Part shown: positions 48,795 to 57,096 of the stretch, piece by piece | Numbering within the stretch: position 1 is the stretch's first letter | Layout: every line of letters begins with the position of its first letter | Source: Clostridiales bacterium | Lineage (GTDB): Bacteria; Bacillota; Clostridia; Oscillospirales; CAG-272 | DNA length: 64,000 bases | Direction of reading: 5' to 3' | NCBI GenBank assembly: GCA_003150035.1 | Contig: QALR01000016.1 | Location: 59,308-123,307, forward strand | Program-made: the position numbers and the translations under genes | The notes under the pieces: model-generated | Told to the model about the DNA's origin: nothing | What the model saw: only the letters and a program-made list of their open reading frames with translations | Databases searched by the model: none

Positions 48795-49667
48795 TTATAA
48801 ATTTTCAAGAATTGTATCACCAAAGATCGTTTTTAAAAGCACTTCTAAATCTTTATTGTCGGAGTAACCGATAGAGATAGCGTGGTTTTTCCCTTTTTCT
48901 GTAATTTTTACTGTTCTTCCAAGATGCTTTTGCAGCATAAGCTCAAGTGTACGCGTATGATCGACATCATGAACAATCTTTACGCCTTCCACAGGAGGCG
49001 CATTCCATGCTTTTACAAGCTTTTCTGTTTCTCTGACAGAAAGCGCGCGTCCCACTACCTGCTCTGCCGCTTTTTCAATCAGCGCGGGATTGTTAAGACC
49101 CAGCAGGACTTTTGCATGACCAGCAGATAATTCTCCGTTTTCAATCTTTTTTCGGACCGCTTCAGGAAGCGACAGCAAACGGAGCGCATTCGTGACGGCC
49201 GTCCTACTTTTGCCAATGCGTTTGGCCGTTTCTTCCTGCGTCAGCCCGTATTCTTCAATTAAGGAGGAGAAGCCCTCTGCTTCTTCAATTGGGTTTAGGT
49301 CGCTCCGCTGAATATTTTCTACTAGTGCGAGTTCTGCGGCCTTTTTGTCGTCAGCAGAAATAACAATAACCGGAATTTCTGAAATTCCTGCCATGCGTGC
49401 TGCTCTCCAGCGCCGTTCTCCAGTAATAATTTGATAAATTCCGTCTATTGCACGAACCGTAATGGGCTGTATCATTCCATATTGAGCAATAGACTCGGAC
49501 AGGGACTCCAACTCAGCGGGATCAAAGGCCTTTCTTGGCTGCTTAGAATTTGGTTCCACTTCTCCAATTCGAACCATAGTGATCCCGTTGTCTGTGCTTG
49601 TCTCTCCGCTGTTGTCCACAAGAATGGCATCAAGTCCGCGTCCAAGAGCTTTTTTCTTCTGTGCCAT
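48795..49667 (-). CDS. parB: Chromosome partition protein ParB (Spo0J)
   Basis: CTP-dependent clamp that loads at parS and spreads. N-terminal KKKALGRGLDAIL (ParA-stimulating peptide), CTPase domain with the C-motif ITGERRWRAARMAG (about 81-94) and NIQRSDLNPIEEAEGF, HTH ETAKRIGKSRTAVTNALRLL (about 150-170), ELSAGHAKVLLGL, and a C-terminal dimerisation domain. 290 residues. It follows parA by 99 bases. Two parS-like palindromes lie upstream of parA and in the noc-like gene. Confidence 0.97.
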   Translation of the reverse strand: MAQKKKALGRGLDAILVDNSGETSTDNGITMVRIGEVEPNSKQPRKAFDPAELESLSESIAQYGMIQPITVRAIDGIYQIITGERRWRAARMAGISEIPVIVISADDKKAAELALVENIQRSDLNPIEEAEGFSSLIEEYGLTQEETAKRIGKSRTAVTNALRLLSLPEAVRKKIENGELSAGHAKVLLGLNNPALIEKAAEQVVGRALSVRETEKLVKAWNAPPVEGVKIVHDVDHTRTLELMLQKHLGRTVKITEKGKNHAISIGYSDNKDLEVLLKTIFGDTILENL

Positions 49668-49766
49668 AAAAACTCCTTTCTGGTTAAGACCGATAGGATT
49701 GCCGCTATATGTATTTTTGCGAAATAAGTACTTTATAACGACAAAAATAAAAGTTTTTGGATAGTG

Positions 49767-50528
49767 TTAAATTCGGTGCATCAATTCTGCTGCGATTTTG
49801 TCATAGTCGGAACTGCCTTTTGCAAACTTGTCGTAATACTGAATGGGTGCTCCATAGCTTGGCGCCTCACTTAATCTCACATTTCGTGTGATTGCTACAG
49901 AGAACAGCTTGTCAGCATAGTGTTTTTTCAATTCATCTAATACCTGTAGTGAAAGATTGAGTCTGCCGTTATACATAGTGACAAGAATGCCGGTCAAAGA
50001 AAGCTTAGTGTTGTAAAGCTTTTTTACTTGCTTAATAGTCATCATAATTTGAGAGAGTCCTTCCAGCGAAAAATATTCGCATTGCATCGGAATGATCACG
50101 CCATCCGCAGCGGTAAGCGCATTTATCGTCAGCATCCCAAGCGAAGGAGGACAATCGATTAAAATATAGGCATAGTTTTCTGCGATTTCGGAAAGAGGAT
50201 CTTTTAAGCGATTCTGTCTGTTTTCTACGTCTGCAAGCTCGAGCTCTGCGGCCGCAAGATCCATTCCAGAAGGAATCACACTCAAATTCTGATATTCTGT
50301 TTGCAAAACTGCGTTTGCAGCGTGGCATCTGCCAATCAGGACATCATATGTTGTTGCTTGGTTGCGTGATTTATGGACTCCGACGCCGCTTGACGCGTTT
50401 CCCTGCGGATCACAATCAATGAGCAGAGTTTTTTTTCCGGCAATTCCAAGCGCGGAAGCAATATTGATGGCGGAGGTTGTTTTTCCGACCCCTCCTTTTT
50501 GATTCGCAAAAGCAATAATTTTTGCCAC
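49767..50528 (-). CDS. parA: Chromosome partition ATPase ParA (Soj)
   Basis: Deviant Walker A ATPase. The nucleotide site is FANQKGGVGKTTSAINIASAL (residues 6-26), followed by LLIDCDPQGNASSG and YILIDCPPSLGMLTINALTAAD. 253 residues without a long N-terminal extension, i.e. the chromosomal Soj type. The start codon is GTG at 50528 with aaaggt before it. It has its own promoter at 50613-50641 and is the first gene of parA-parB-membrane protein. Confidence 0.97.
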   Translation of the reverse strand: MAKIIAFANQKGGVGKTTSAINIASALGIAGKKTLLIDCDPQGNASSGVGVHKSRNQATTYDVLIGRCHAANAVLQTEYQNLSVIPSGMDLAAAELELADVENRQNRLKDPLSEIAENYAYILIDCPPSLGMLTINALTAADGVIIPMQCEYFSLEGLSQIMMTIKQVKKLYNTKLSLTGILVTMYNGRLNLSLQVLDELKKHYADKLFSVAITRNVRLSEAPSYGAPIQYYDKFAKGSSDYDKIAAELMHRI

Positions 50529-50612
50529 AGTACCTTTCTACCCTCTGCTTTCTAAAAAAATGAATGGCTTAAAAAAAGCATAAATATCATGGAAGATTAT
50601 CTTTCCTATAGC

Positions 50613-50641
50613 ATTATAGCACGTTAAGGCTCTTAAGTCAA
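50613..50641 (-). promoter_or_regulatory. Promoter of the parA-parB operon
   Basis: Minus-strand TTGACT (50636-50641), 17-base spacer, TATAAT (50613-50618). The parS palindrome lies 31 bases upstream of the -35 element, so ParB bound there could affect this promoter (inference). Confidence 0.88.
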
Positions 50642-50671
50642 GTTCTAAGCAGAAAACGAAATTGCTTCTCA

Positions 50672-50687
50672 TGTTCCACGTGGAACA
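50672..50687. promoter_or_regulatory. parS site 1 (ParB loading site)
   Basis: Perfect 16-bp palindrome TGTTCCACGTGGAACA, differing from the parS consensus TGTTTCACGTGAAACA only at symmetric positions seen in other parS variants. Intergenic, between the noc-like gene terminator and the parA promoter. Confidence 0.93.
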
Positions 50688-50691
50688 TGAG

Positions 50692-50729
50692 AAAAAGACA
50701 AGGGCTCCGCATATGCGGAGCCCTTGTCC
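50692..50729 (-). terminator. Terminator downstream of the Noc-like gene
   Basis: A 28-base perfect palindrome (50699-50726: caagggctccgc at, then its complement) followed on the minus strand by tctttttctc. It separates the long lplA-to-noc transcript from parAB. Confidence 0.88.
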
Positions 50730-50739
50730 GGGAGAAAAA

Positions 50740-51660
50740 CTATGAACCCATGGTGGGTTTGCCAGAAGACGCTTCTTGTTCTCCGGCAAATGTTCTGCGT
50801 GTGTCCCCGGCAAAGGACGTTCCACGTGGAACATTGGTATATCCAGTGCTTTTTGGCACGGTGATAACAAGCTTCGTACAGGTTTTGCGTTCTTCCCTTT
50901 CACATTTGACGGGAATCCCGCTCTTGTTCATGATGGCGACGGCTTTGTCCACTGTGTTATAAAACAGACGGGCATCTTTAATGACAATCCTTGTTTTTCT
51001 TTTGTCCGCCGACATTTCGGCGATAAGATCTTCAACTGTCCTGCCGGAGACGCCGCTTACAATAGCGCGATATAGCTCGCATTTGGGTTCTGGCGCAAAC
51101 TTCTGGAGCTGATAAGCGGCCTCTGCCGATATTTGCGCTTTTAAAATGATTTTTCTTTCTGTTGCATCGTAATTTAAGAGCGAAAGCTTGTGATCCAAAC
51201 TTTCCTCGGTGATTCCGAGCCTTTTGGCCATGAGTTCTTTAGACATCCCGCTTTGTGACAGGATTTCGTAAATGATTTCCGCTTCCTCGAAATAATTTCT
51301 CGGCAGAGGAATTTCTCCCGTTTGCGCAAGCTTGTCCGGGTTTGCATCGATAATGACGCATGGTATCGGAGTAATCTCTCCGTATATACAAGCACGAAGT
51401 CTTTTTTCTCCGGCGATAAGCTGAAACATTGGGTGATGTGCTGTTCCGACCGCACGAATAGTGAGTGGATTTTTCATTCCGTTTTTTCGAATAACATCGG
51501 CAAGAACACGAAGCTCGCTTTCCTCAACTTTTTCGGGGGCATGAAAGGGATTTGGGCAAATTAGCGCAGTATCAACCATTCGAACTGCCGTTTTCCATTT
51601 TCCACGTGCAAGTTCCCCAAGGCGCTCTCTGATTTCAGACCCGGTTTCCGTAGCTTCCAT
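50740..51660 (-). CDS. noc: ParB-family protein in the noc position (Noc-like paralogue)
   Basis: 306 residues; ParB N-terminal domain (ALICPNPFHAPEKVEESELRVLADVIRKNGMKNPLTIRAV, about 32-71 — read in pieces) with the C-motif GEKRLRACIYGE (84-95; GERRxRA in ParB) and an HTH near 138-165 (MSKELMAKRLGITEES). The gene order rsmG-noc-parA-parB is that of Bacillus, where Noc is a nucleoid-occlusion factor; whether this protein binds Noc sites or parS is unknown. The C-terminus (NVPRGTSFAGD...) is encoded across a parS-like palindrome and looks unstructured. ATG 51660 follows ggagg; the frame opens earlier at 51720. Confidence 0.8.
   Translation of the reverse strand: MEATETGSEIRERLGELARGKWKTAVRMVDTALICPNPFHAPEKVEESELRVLADVIRKNGMKNPLTIRAVGTAHHPMFQLIAGEKRLRACIYGEITPIPCVIIDANPDKLAQTGEIPLPRNYFEEAEIIYEILSQSGMSKELMAKRLGITEESLDHKLSLLNYDATERKIILKAQISAEAAYQLQKFAPEPKCELYRAIVSGVSGRTVEDLIAEMSADKRKTRIVIKDARLFYNTVDKAVAIMNKSGIPVKCEREERKTCTKLVITVPKSTGYTNVPRGTSFAGDTRRTFAGEQEASSGKPTMGS
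50818..50833. promoter_or_regulatory. parS-like site 2 inside the Noc-like coding sequence
   Basis: cGTTCCACGTGGAACA, 15 of 16 bases identical to site 1, 130 bp from it. It encodes Asn-Val-Pro-Arg-Gly-Thr near the C-terminus of the Noc-like protein. Confidence 0.85.
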
Positions 51661-51807
51661 TGCTTCGCCTCCGATACTATCTTTTATGATAATCATATCA
51701 GAAGAAAAAGAAAAAAGCATGAGAACTTTGTCTGTTAAAAAACAAAATTTTATGCTGCTTTTGGATTTTTTCTGCCATTCTGTGCCGTATTTTGATAGAT
51801 TTTTTAG

Positions 51808-52542
51808 CTACAAAGGCCTTTTTGTAATTAAAGCGTTTCTTCTGGGATATTTTTTTTCTGTTGGTGAAAGTTTTTTTATCATAAGAAGATGTCTTTCGCT
51901 AGTTGTTGTTTCTTCTCTCAAACAAATGTTTTTATCTAACACAATTTTGCAGGAAAGAAGGGAGAACGCATTTGAGGAGGATTCGATTTCTGTTTGGGCG
52001 TTTTTCCCCTTGAGCGCGAGAAAGATTCCTCCGGGCTTAAGGAAAGGAATGCTCCATTCCAACAGGATTCGCAATTCTGCAACGGCTCTTGCACAAACAA
52101 CATCAAAGCGTTCTCGATAGAGAGAATTATGAGAAAGCTCTTCTGCTCGACCAGTTAATGTGTGGACGTTTTGTAACCCAAGTAATTCTGCTGTTTGAGA
52201 AATATAGGTTGTTTTTTTCGCAGTGGCGTCCAGGGCTGTTACGCAGATGTCCGGACGAACAATGGCGAGCGGAAGCGCAGGCATGCCGGATCCGCTTCCG
52301 ACGTCAAGGAGGGTGCAGGCCCCTTCCGGCAAGAGCTCTGCGGCGAGCAGTGAGTCGGCAAAATGACGGGCGATGAGGCTTTCTTCGTCGCGCAGTGCGG
52401 TTAAATTCATTGCGGCATTGACCGCGAGCATTCTGTCGGAAAGACGGAAAAACCTGTCGATGTTTTTTTCTGTCGCATAAACAGAAAGGCCATTTGAAAA
52501 GAACGTTTGTTTCAAACGGCTTTCAAATTCCGCTTTATTCAT
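51808..52542 (-). CDS. rsmG: 16S rRNA m7G527 methyltransferase
   Basis: SAM-dependent methyltransferase for G527 of 16S rRNA. SAM motif LLDVGSGSGMPALPLAIVRPD (near 88-108), then DATAKKTTYI and FDVVCARAVAELRILLEW, all typical of RsmG/GidB. 244 residues. It overlaps the mnmG stop by eight bases (52535-52542), so translation is coupled. The C-terminus ends in a basic stretch (EKKYPRRNALITKRPL). Confidence 0.95.
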   Translation of the reverse strand: MNKAEFESRLKQTFFSNGLSVYATEKNIDRFFRLSDRMLAVNAAMNLTALRDEESLIARHFADSLLAAELLPEGACTLLDVGSGSGMPALPLAIVRPDICVTALDATAKKTTYISQTAELLGLQNVHTLTGRAEELSHNSLYRERFDVVCARAVAELRILLEWSIPFLKPGGIFLALKGKNAQTEIESSSNAFSLLSCKIVLDKNICLREETTTSERHLLMIKKLSPTEKKYPRRNALITKRPL

Positions 52543-54442
52543 CGGCAGGCTCCTCCTTGGCTTGTCGCCGGCGAAGATCGAGATAAATCAGCAATACAGA
52601 AATGTCGGCGGGACTGACTCCACTGATTCTAGACGCCGCGCCAATAGAAGCGGGTCTTATAAGAGAAAGCTTCTGTACGGCTTCAGAAGAAAGCCCCGTG
52701 ATGGCAGAATAGTTCAAATCGTCAGGCAAACGCTTCTTTTCCAATTTGGCGAATCGCTCGGCGTCCATTTGCTGTTTTTTGATGTACCCCTCATACTTAA
52801 TCTCCGTCTGCACGGTAAAAATGACAGCGGGGGGAAGCGGGACGCGCGCCGCATCGATTTCTGCTATCGACGCATAGGTGACAGGCGGACGACGAAGTAA
52901 ATCCGAGGCTCGAACACCTGTTTTTACCGGCGGCTCGCCACAACGCCTGAGGATATCGTTCAGCTTGTCTGACGGAGGAAATATGGTGTTTTCAAGCCGC
53001 GCCTTTTCCTTTGCAATCAAAGAAGCCTTTTTCAGGTAGCGTTCATAGGCATGTTTGGAAACGAGTCCTGCCTCGTAACCGATTTGGCAAAGACGTGCAT
53101 CCGCGTTGTCTTGTCTCAGCAGCAGACGGTATTCCGAACGGGAGGTCATCATGCGATAGGGCTCGTTGGTTCCCTTGGTTACAAGGTCGTCTATCAGCGT
53201 GCCGATATAGGAGCTGTCACGCGTCAGAATAACGGGCGGCTTTCCCATGACAAAGCGCGCGGCGTTGATGCCGGAAACAAGCCCCTGTGCGGCGGCTTCC
53301 TCATAGCCGGATGTGCCGTTGAACTGTCCGGCGCCGAAAAGGCCGGGGATATTCTTGAACATGAGAGAAGCGGCGAGTTCTGTCGCGTCGATGCAGTCGT
53401 ATTCAATGGCATAGGCGGGACGCATGATGACCGCCTGCTCCATACCCTCTATGGAGTGGAGCATTTCTAGCTGAATATCTGCCGGCATAGAGGAGCTGAA
53501 GCCCTGCAAATACATTTCGTTTGTGTCAAGTCCGGTTGGCTCGACAAACAGCTGATGACGCTGCTTATCCGGAAACCGAACGACTTTGTCCTCGATGCTG
53601 GGGCAATAGCGGGGCCCGATTCCATGGATTTCTCCGGAATACAGCGGAGAACGCCCGAGATTCCGGCGGATGATGTCGTGCGTGACCTCGTTCGTGTAAG
53701 CGATATAGCAGGGAAGCTGCGGGCGCGCCGCCAGTGTTTCTGGAGAGGTATCGGCGGAATAGGGGGTCGGATGCGTCTCGCCGTCCTGCCTTTCCAACTT
53801 GGAATAATCGATGGTGCGGGAATCCAAGCGGGGCGGCGTGCCGGTCTTGAAGCGCATGGTGCGAATTCCGAGCCTGGAAAGGGAAGCGGAAAGACTCCCC
53901 GCTGCGTGAAGCCCGTCGGGACCGGAGGAAATCTGATAATCCCCGATAATAACACGAGAACGAAGATAGGTTCCTGTACATATGACAACGGCTTTTGCCC
54001 GCCAAACGGCGCCGAGCGCCGTCACCACCTCGGATACTGCGCCGCTTTCTGTACGGATATCCGTAATTTCTGCCTGAATCAAAGAAAGTCTGTCCGTATG
54101 CTCTATTGTTTTTTTCATGATGTCTCGGTATAGCATGCGATCTGCCTGAATACGCTTGGACTGGACAGCAGGACCCTTGCTTGCGTTGAGAATCCGGTCC
54201 TGCAGCATGACCTTGTCTGCGGCCTTGCCCATTTCCCCGCCGAGCGCATCGATTTCAAAGACAAGCTGCCCCTTTCCGGTGCCGCCGATGGACGGATTGC
54301 AGGGCATATTCGCAACGGCGTCGTTGGAGATCGTAAAAAGCACAGTTCGACAGCCCATGCGTGCGGCGGCAAGAGCCGCCTCACAGCCGGCATGTCCCGC
54401 GCCGATGACTACGACATCGACGCTGCCTTCGAAATATTCCAT
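52535..54442 (-). CDS. mnmG: tRNA uridine-34 carboxymethylaminomethyl modification enzyme MnmG
   Basis: FAD-dependent partner of MnmE in xm5U34 formation. FAD site VVVIGAGHAGCEAALAAARMG (9-29), the signatures GCRTVLFTIS, PCNPSIGGTGKGQL (near 44-57), MRFKTGTPPRLD and YAIEYDCID, second nucleotide region GLFGAGQFNGTSGYEEAAAQG, and the C-terminal helical domain ALSLIRPASIGAASRISGVSPADI in pieces. 635 residues, complete. mnmE is not upstream as usual; rlmH is. Ribosome binding site aaaggagct. Confidence 0.97.
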   Translation of the reverse strand: MEYFEGSVDVVVIGAGHAGCEAALAAARMGCRTVLFTISNDAVANMPCNPSIGGTGKGQLVFEIDALGGEMGKAADKVMLQDRILNASKGPAVQSKRIQADRMLYRDIMKKTIEHTDRLSLIQAEITDIRTESGAVSEVVTALGAVWRAKAVVICTGTYLRSRVIIGDYQISSGPDGLHAAGSLSASLSRLGIRTMRFKTGTPPRLDSRTIDYSKLERQDGETHPTPYSADTSPETLAARPQLPCYIAYTNEVTHDIIRRNLGRSPLYSGEIHGIGPRYCPSIEDKVVRFPDKQRHQLFVEPTGLDTNEMYLQGFSSSMPADIQLEMLHSIEGMEQAVIMRPAYAIEYDCIDATELAASLMFKNIPGLFGAGQFNGTSGYEEAAAQGLVSGINAARFVMGKPPVILTRDSSYIGTLIDDLVTKGTNEPYRMMTSRSEYRLLLRQDNADARLCQIGYEAGLVSKHAYERYLKKASLIAKEKARLENTIFPPSDKLNDILRRCGEPPVKTGVRASDLLRRPPVTYASIAEIDAARVPLPPAVIFTVQTEIKYEGYIKKQQMDAERFAKLEKKRLPDDLNYSAITGLSSEAVQKLSLIRPASIGAASRISGVSPADISVLLIYLDLRRRQAKEEPADE

Positions 54443-54508
54443 GGCGGAGCTCCTTTCTAAAACAAGATTTTAATAGGGTAAAATTCGAAAAGCTTTGCTT
54501 AACATGTG

Positions 54509-54991
54509 TTATTTATGGTATTTCCCGCCGGAGAGAATCTTCATGGCGCGATAAATCTGCTCAAGCAGGATCACGCGCATCAAGCGGTGAGGAAAGGTCA
54601 TGCGGGAAAGGGAAAGGCGAAAATCCGCCGCGCGCTTCACCCGCTCGTCCATACCGAAAGAGCTGCCGATGATAAACGTGATTTCAGAATGTCCGGAAAC
54701 GGCGGCGCCCGAAAGCTTTTCGGCAAAAGCCTCGGAGGAAAGCTCCGTTCCTTCCACGCAAAGCGCGATTTTATAGCTTCTTTGCGGAAGCGCAGCGAGC
54801 AGACGGTCGCCCTCTTTATGCAGAACCTGCAGGATCTCGGCGGCGGAGGGCTTTTCCGGAAGCTTTTCTTCCTTGATTTCGACATTTCGGATTTTACAGA
54901 AAGCGGAGAGCCGCTTTTCATATTCGCAGACGGCGTCGGCAAGATAGGAATCCTTGATATTGCCGACATGAAGAATTGTGATTTGCAGCAT
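54509..54991 (-). CDS. rlmH: 23S rRNA pseudouridine-1915 N3-methyltransferase
   Basis: SPOUT-fold methyltransferase acting on the assembled 70S ribosome. MLQITILHVGNIKDSYLADA at the start, CVEGTELSSEAFAEKL, the SAM knot FIIGSSFGMDERVKR (near 105-120) and the C-terminal signature SRMTFPHRLMRVILLEQIYRAMKILSGGKYHK (in pieces). 160 residues. The frame opens earlier at 55051, but ATG 54991 follows aaaaggag. walJ lies just upstream, a pairing also seen near the origin in Bacillus. Confidence 0.97.
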   Translation of the reverse strand: MLQITILHVGNIKDSYLADAVCEYEKRLSAFCKIRNVEIKEEKLPEKPSAAEILQVLHKEGDRLLAALPQRSYKIALCVEGTELSSEAFAEKLSGAAVSGHSEITFIIGSSFGMDERVKRAADFRLSLSRMTFPHRLMRVILLEQIYRAMKILSGGKYHK

Positions 54992-55043
54992 AAAAGCTCC
55001 TTTTGCGCGGCGCAGTCGCGGGGACAGTACGAAAGGGAAAGCC

Positions 55044-55832
55044 TTATCCAAGCTTTGTCGGCTTGTCGCGCTCGGCTATGGCAAGCGCGATGCCGTCAAA
55101 TTCAGAAAGCGCCGCCCGGACAGCGGCCTGCGCAGTCGGCGGATAGTTGTTATCTTTGGACAGGTGCGCAAGCAGGAAGCTTTTGGTTCCCCGCTCGGCA
55201 AGAAGCCTTGCAAGCTCGCCGCACGCTTCGTTGGAAAGATGCCCTCTGTCAGAAAGGATCCGGCGCTTTAAGGAATAGGGATATGGTCCTGCCAGGAGCA
55301 TTTCCATATCATGGTTCGCCTCGATCATGACCGCGTCGGCGCCCGTCAGGGAAGAGAGAATATCGGCGTCGATATGCCCCATATCGGTGGCAATGCCGAG
55401 CTTTTCCGAGCTCTCTGCGTCGGAATATTCGACGGTGTAGCCGACTGCGGCGGCACTGTCATGCGGCACCGAAAAGGATCGGACGGTGGTATCTGCGAAT
55501 CGCACGGAAAAGGAAATCGGATGCAGATACAGATCCCCAAGCAGGGAAGCGTGGACATCCGTAATCCATGCACGGGCGGAAGGTTCTGTCATATGCGTTG
55601 GAATATGATACTTTTTAGAAATGACTTCAAGTCCGCGCGTGTGGTCAACGTGCTCATGGGTGACGAAAATAGCAGAAATACGGTCGAGCGAAGAACCGAT
55701 CTCGCGCAGTGCTTTTTCGACAGCACGCGCGCTGACGCCTGCGTCTATCAGAAGCTCCGCGTCTCTTGTTCTTATATAGGTGCAATTTCCGGATGAACCA
55801 GAAAAAAGAGAGTACGCTTCGATTTTATCCAT
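55044..55832 (-). CDS. walJ: MBL-fold metallohydrolase (WalJ/YycJ-like)
   Basis: Metallo-beta-lactamase-fold hydrolase linked in Bacillus to the WalRK cell-wall regulon and mutation avoidance. MDKIEAYSLFSGSSGNCTYI at the start is diagnostic of the YycJ group; the metal site THEHVDHTRGL (near 62-72), IATDMGHID and IEANHDMEML follow. 262 residues from ATG 55832, which overlaps the galK stop by eight bases; the frame opens earlier inside galK. No walRK genes are present in the window. The exact substrate is unknown; a nuclease-type activity is possible from the fold. Confidence 0.88.
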   Translation of the reverse strand: MDKIEAYSLFSGSSGNCTYIRTRDAELLIDAGVSARAVEKALREIGSSLDRISAIFVTHEHVDHTRGLEVISKKYHIPTHMTEPSARAWITDVHASLLGDLYLHPISFSVRFADTTVRSFSVPHDSAAAVGYTVEYSDAESSEKLGIATDMGHIDADILSSLTGADAVMIEANHDMEMLLAGPYPYSLKRRILSDRGHLSNEACGELARLLAERGTKSFLLAHLSKDNNYPPTAQAAVRAALSEFDGIALAIAERDKPTKLG

Positions 55833-57096
55833 GATAGACAGCAAGAGCGCCGAGCGGACGAACGGAGAGCTCGGTGACAGAGCCCTTCCCGAAGACGGTT
55901 TCCATGCGGGAACGGAAGGCTGCGAGCTTATCATACGGAACAAACGCCTGCATCGTTCCGGCAAACCCGCCGCCGTGCACACGCCATGCGCCGTCCTTTC
56001 CCAAAACGGCTTCCGCGATGGCGCAGGCGAGAGAAATGCCTTGCTCTTCCGGCATTTTCGGGGAATAGTAGTTTTGCAAAAGCTCGGCGCTGGAGCGTCC
56101 GGATTCTTTGATGATGGAAAGAAAATCAGAGAGATTCCCGTCTGACAGCGCCTGCATGAGACAGGTCACCCGCTCATTTTCACGGAGAAAATGCAGGGCG
56201 CGTAGAATGGCACGATCTCCCGTCTTTTCCCGCAGGGCGGCGGCATTTTGCAAAAGGAGGTCCTCGTCGAGCCCGCGCAAAACGGGTTTTCCGAAAAAGG
56301 CGGCGACCGCTTTCATTTCCGCCGGAACGGCGGCATAATCGTCTGTCAGATCGGCATGCGAGCCGCCGGTGTTGACGATACAGAGCGCAAAGCCATGTCC
56401 TGCAAGATCAAATTCCACGCGTGAGGCCTTGGGAGCGGCAGGGCTTTCAAAATCGATATAGACAAATCCCCCTGCGGCACAGGCGACTTGATCCATGAGC
56501 CCGCATGGCTTTCCGAAGTGTGCGTTTTCCGCATACTGTGAAATCTGAGAGAGCTCTATGTAGCCGACCGAACCGTTATTGTAGAACGTATTCAGAATGG
56601 TTCCGACCATATCCTCAAACGCGGCGGACGACGAAAGGCCGGAGCCGCCGAGAATGTCGGAGGTGGTATATGCCGAAAAGCCGCCGATAACATGTCCATT
56701 TTTCACAAAACCGTCGCAGACGCCGCGGATAAGCGCCGAGGATTTTCCTTTTTCCGCTTCGACGGGGGAAAGCTTGCCGATATTCACCACATCCTCGGGG
56801 AAGCCGGCGCTCTTGATTCGAATGATGCCGTCGTCTGTTTTGGCCGCTACGGCGATGATGTCGAGGTCGATGGAGGCGGCAAGCACTTTGCCGTGATTGT
56901 GGTCGGTGTGGTTGCCGCAGATTTCGCTGCGTCCGGCGACGGAAAAGATGGAAAGGGAATCTGCTTTTCCATAGAGGGCGACAAAAGCATCGACAGCGTC
57001 GCTGTACCGTGCGTGGACGGCATCCTTTTCCCGCCCGGGGTAGAGCGTATTCAGAAGCTTTTCTGATTTTTTAAAAAATTTTGCTTTATCGAACAT
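55825..57096 (-). CDS. galK: Galactokinase (GHMP kinase family)
   Basis: Phosphorylates galactose at C1 in the Leloir pathway. The GalK signature reads GRSEICGNHTDHNHG (near 54-68; canonical form GRVNLIGEHTDYN), the ATP loop LGGSGLSSSAAFE (near 150-162) and the C-terminal WRVHGGGFAGTMQAFVP. 423 residues, slightly longer than average. No galT or galE lies in the window. The start overlaps the ygiQ-like stop by 11 bases and the stop overlaps walJ by 8, so it is embedded in a tight operon. Specificity for galactose is inferred. Confidence 0.85.
   Translation of the reverse strand: MFDKAKFFKKSEKLLNTLYPGREKDAVHARYSDAVDAFVALYGKADSLSIFSVAGRSEICGNHTDHNHGKVLAASIDLDIIAVAAKTDDGIIRIKSAGFPEDVVNIGKLSPVEAEKGKSSALIRGVCDGFVKNGHVIGGFSAYTTSDILGGSGLSSSAAFEDMVGTILNTFYNNGSVGYIELSQISQYAENAHFGKPCGLMDQVACAAGGFVYIDFESPAAPKASRVEFDLAGHGFALCIVNTGGSHADLTDDYAAVPAEMKAVAAFFGKPVLRGLDEDLLLQNAAALREKTGDRAILRALHFLRENERVTCLMQALSDGNLSDFLSIIKESGRSSAELLQNYYSPKMPEEQGISLACAIAEAVLGKDGAWRVHGGGFAGTMQAFVPYDKLAAFRSRMETVFGKGSVTELSVRPLGALAVYHG

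Noticed and set aside
50538..50903. 121-codon minus-strand frame across the parA promoter and parS
   Set aside because: It covers a terminator, a parS palindrome and a consensus promoter and overlaps the end of the Noc-like gene; not a plausible protein.
51590..51612. Third parS-like site (ttttccacgtgcaag) near the start of the Noc-like gene
   Set aside because: Only one half matches; the right arm departs from the palindrome at several positions.
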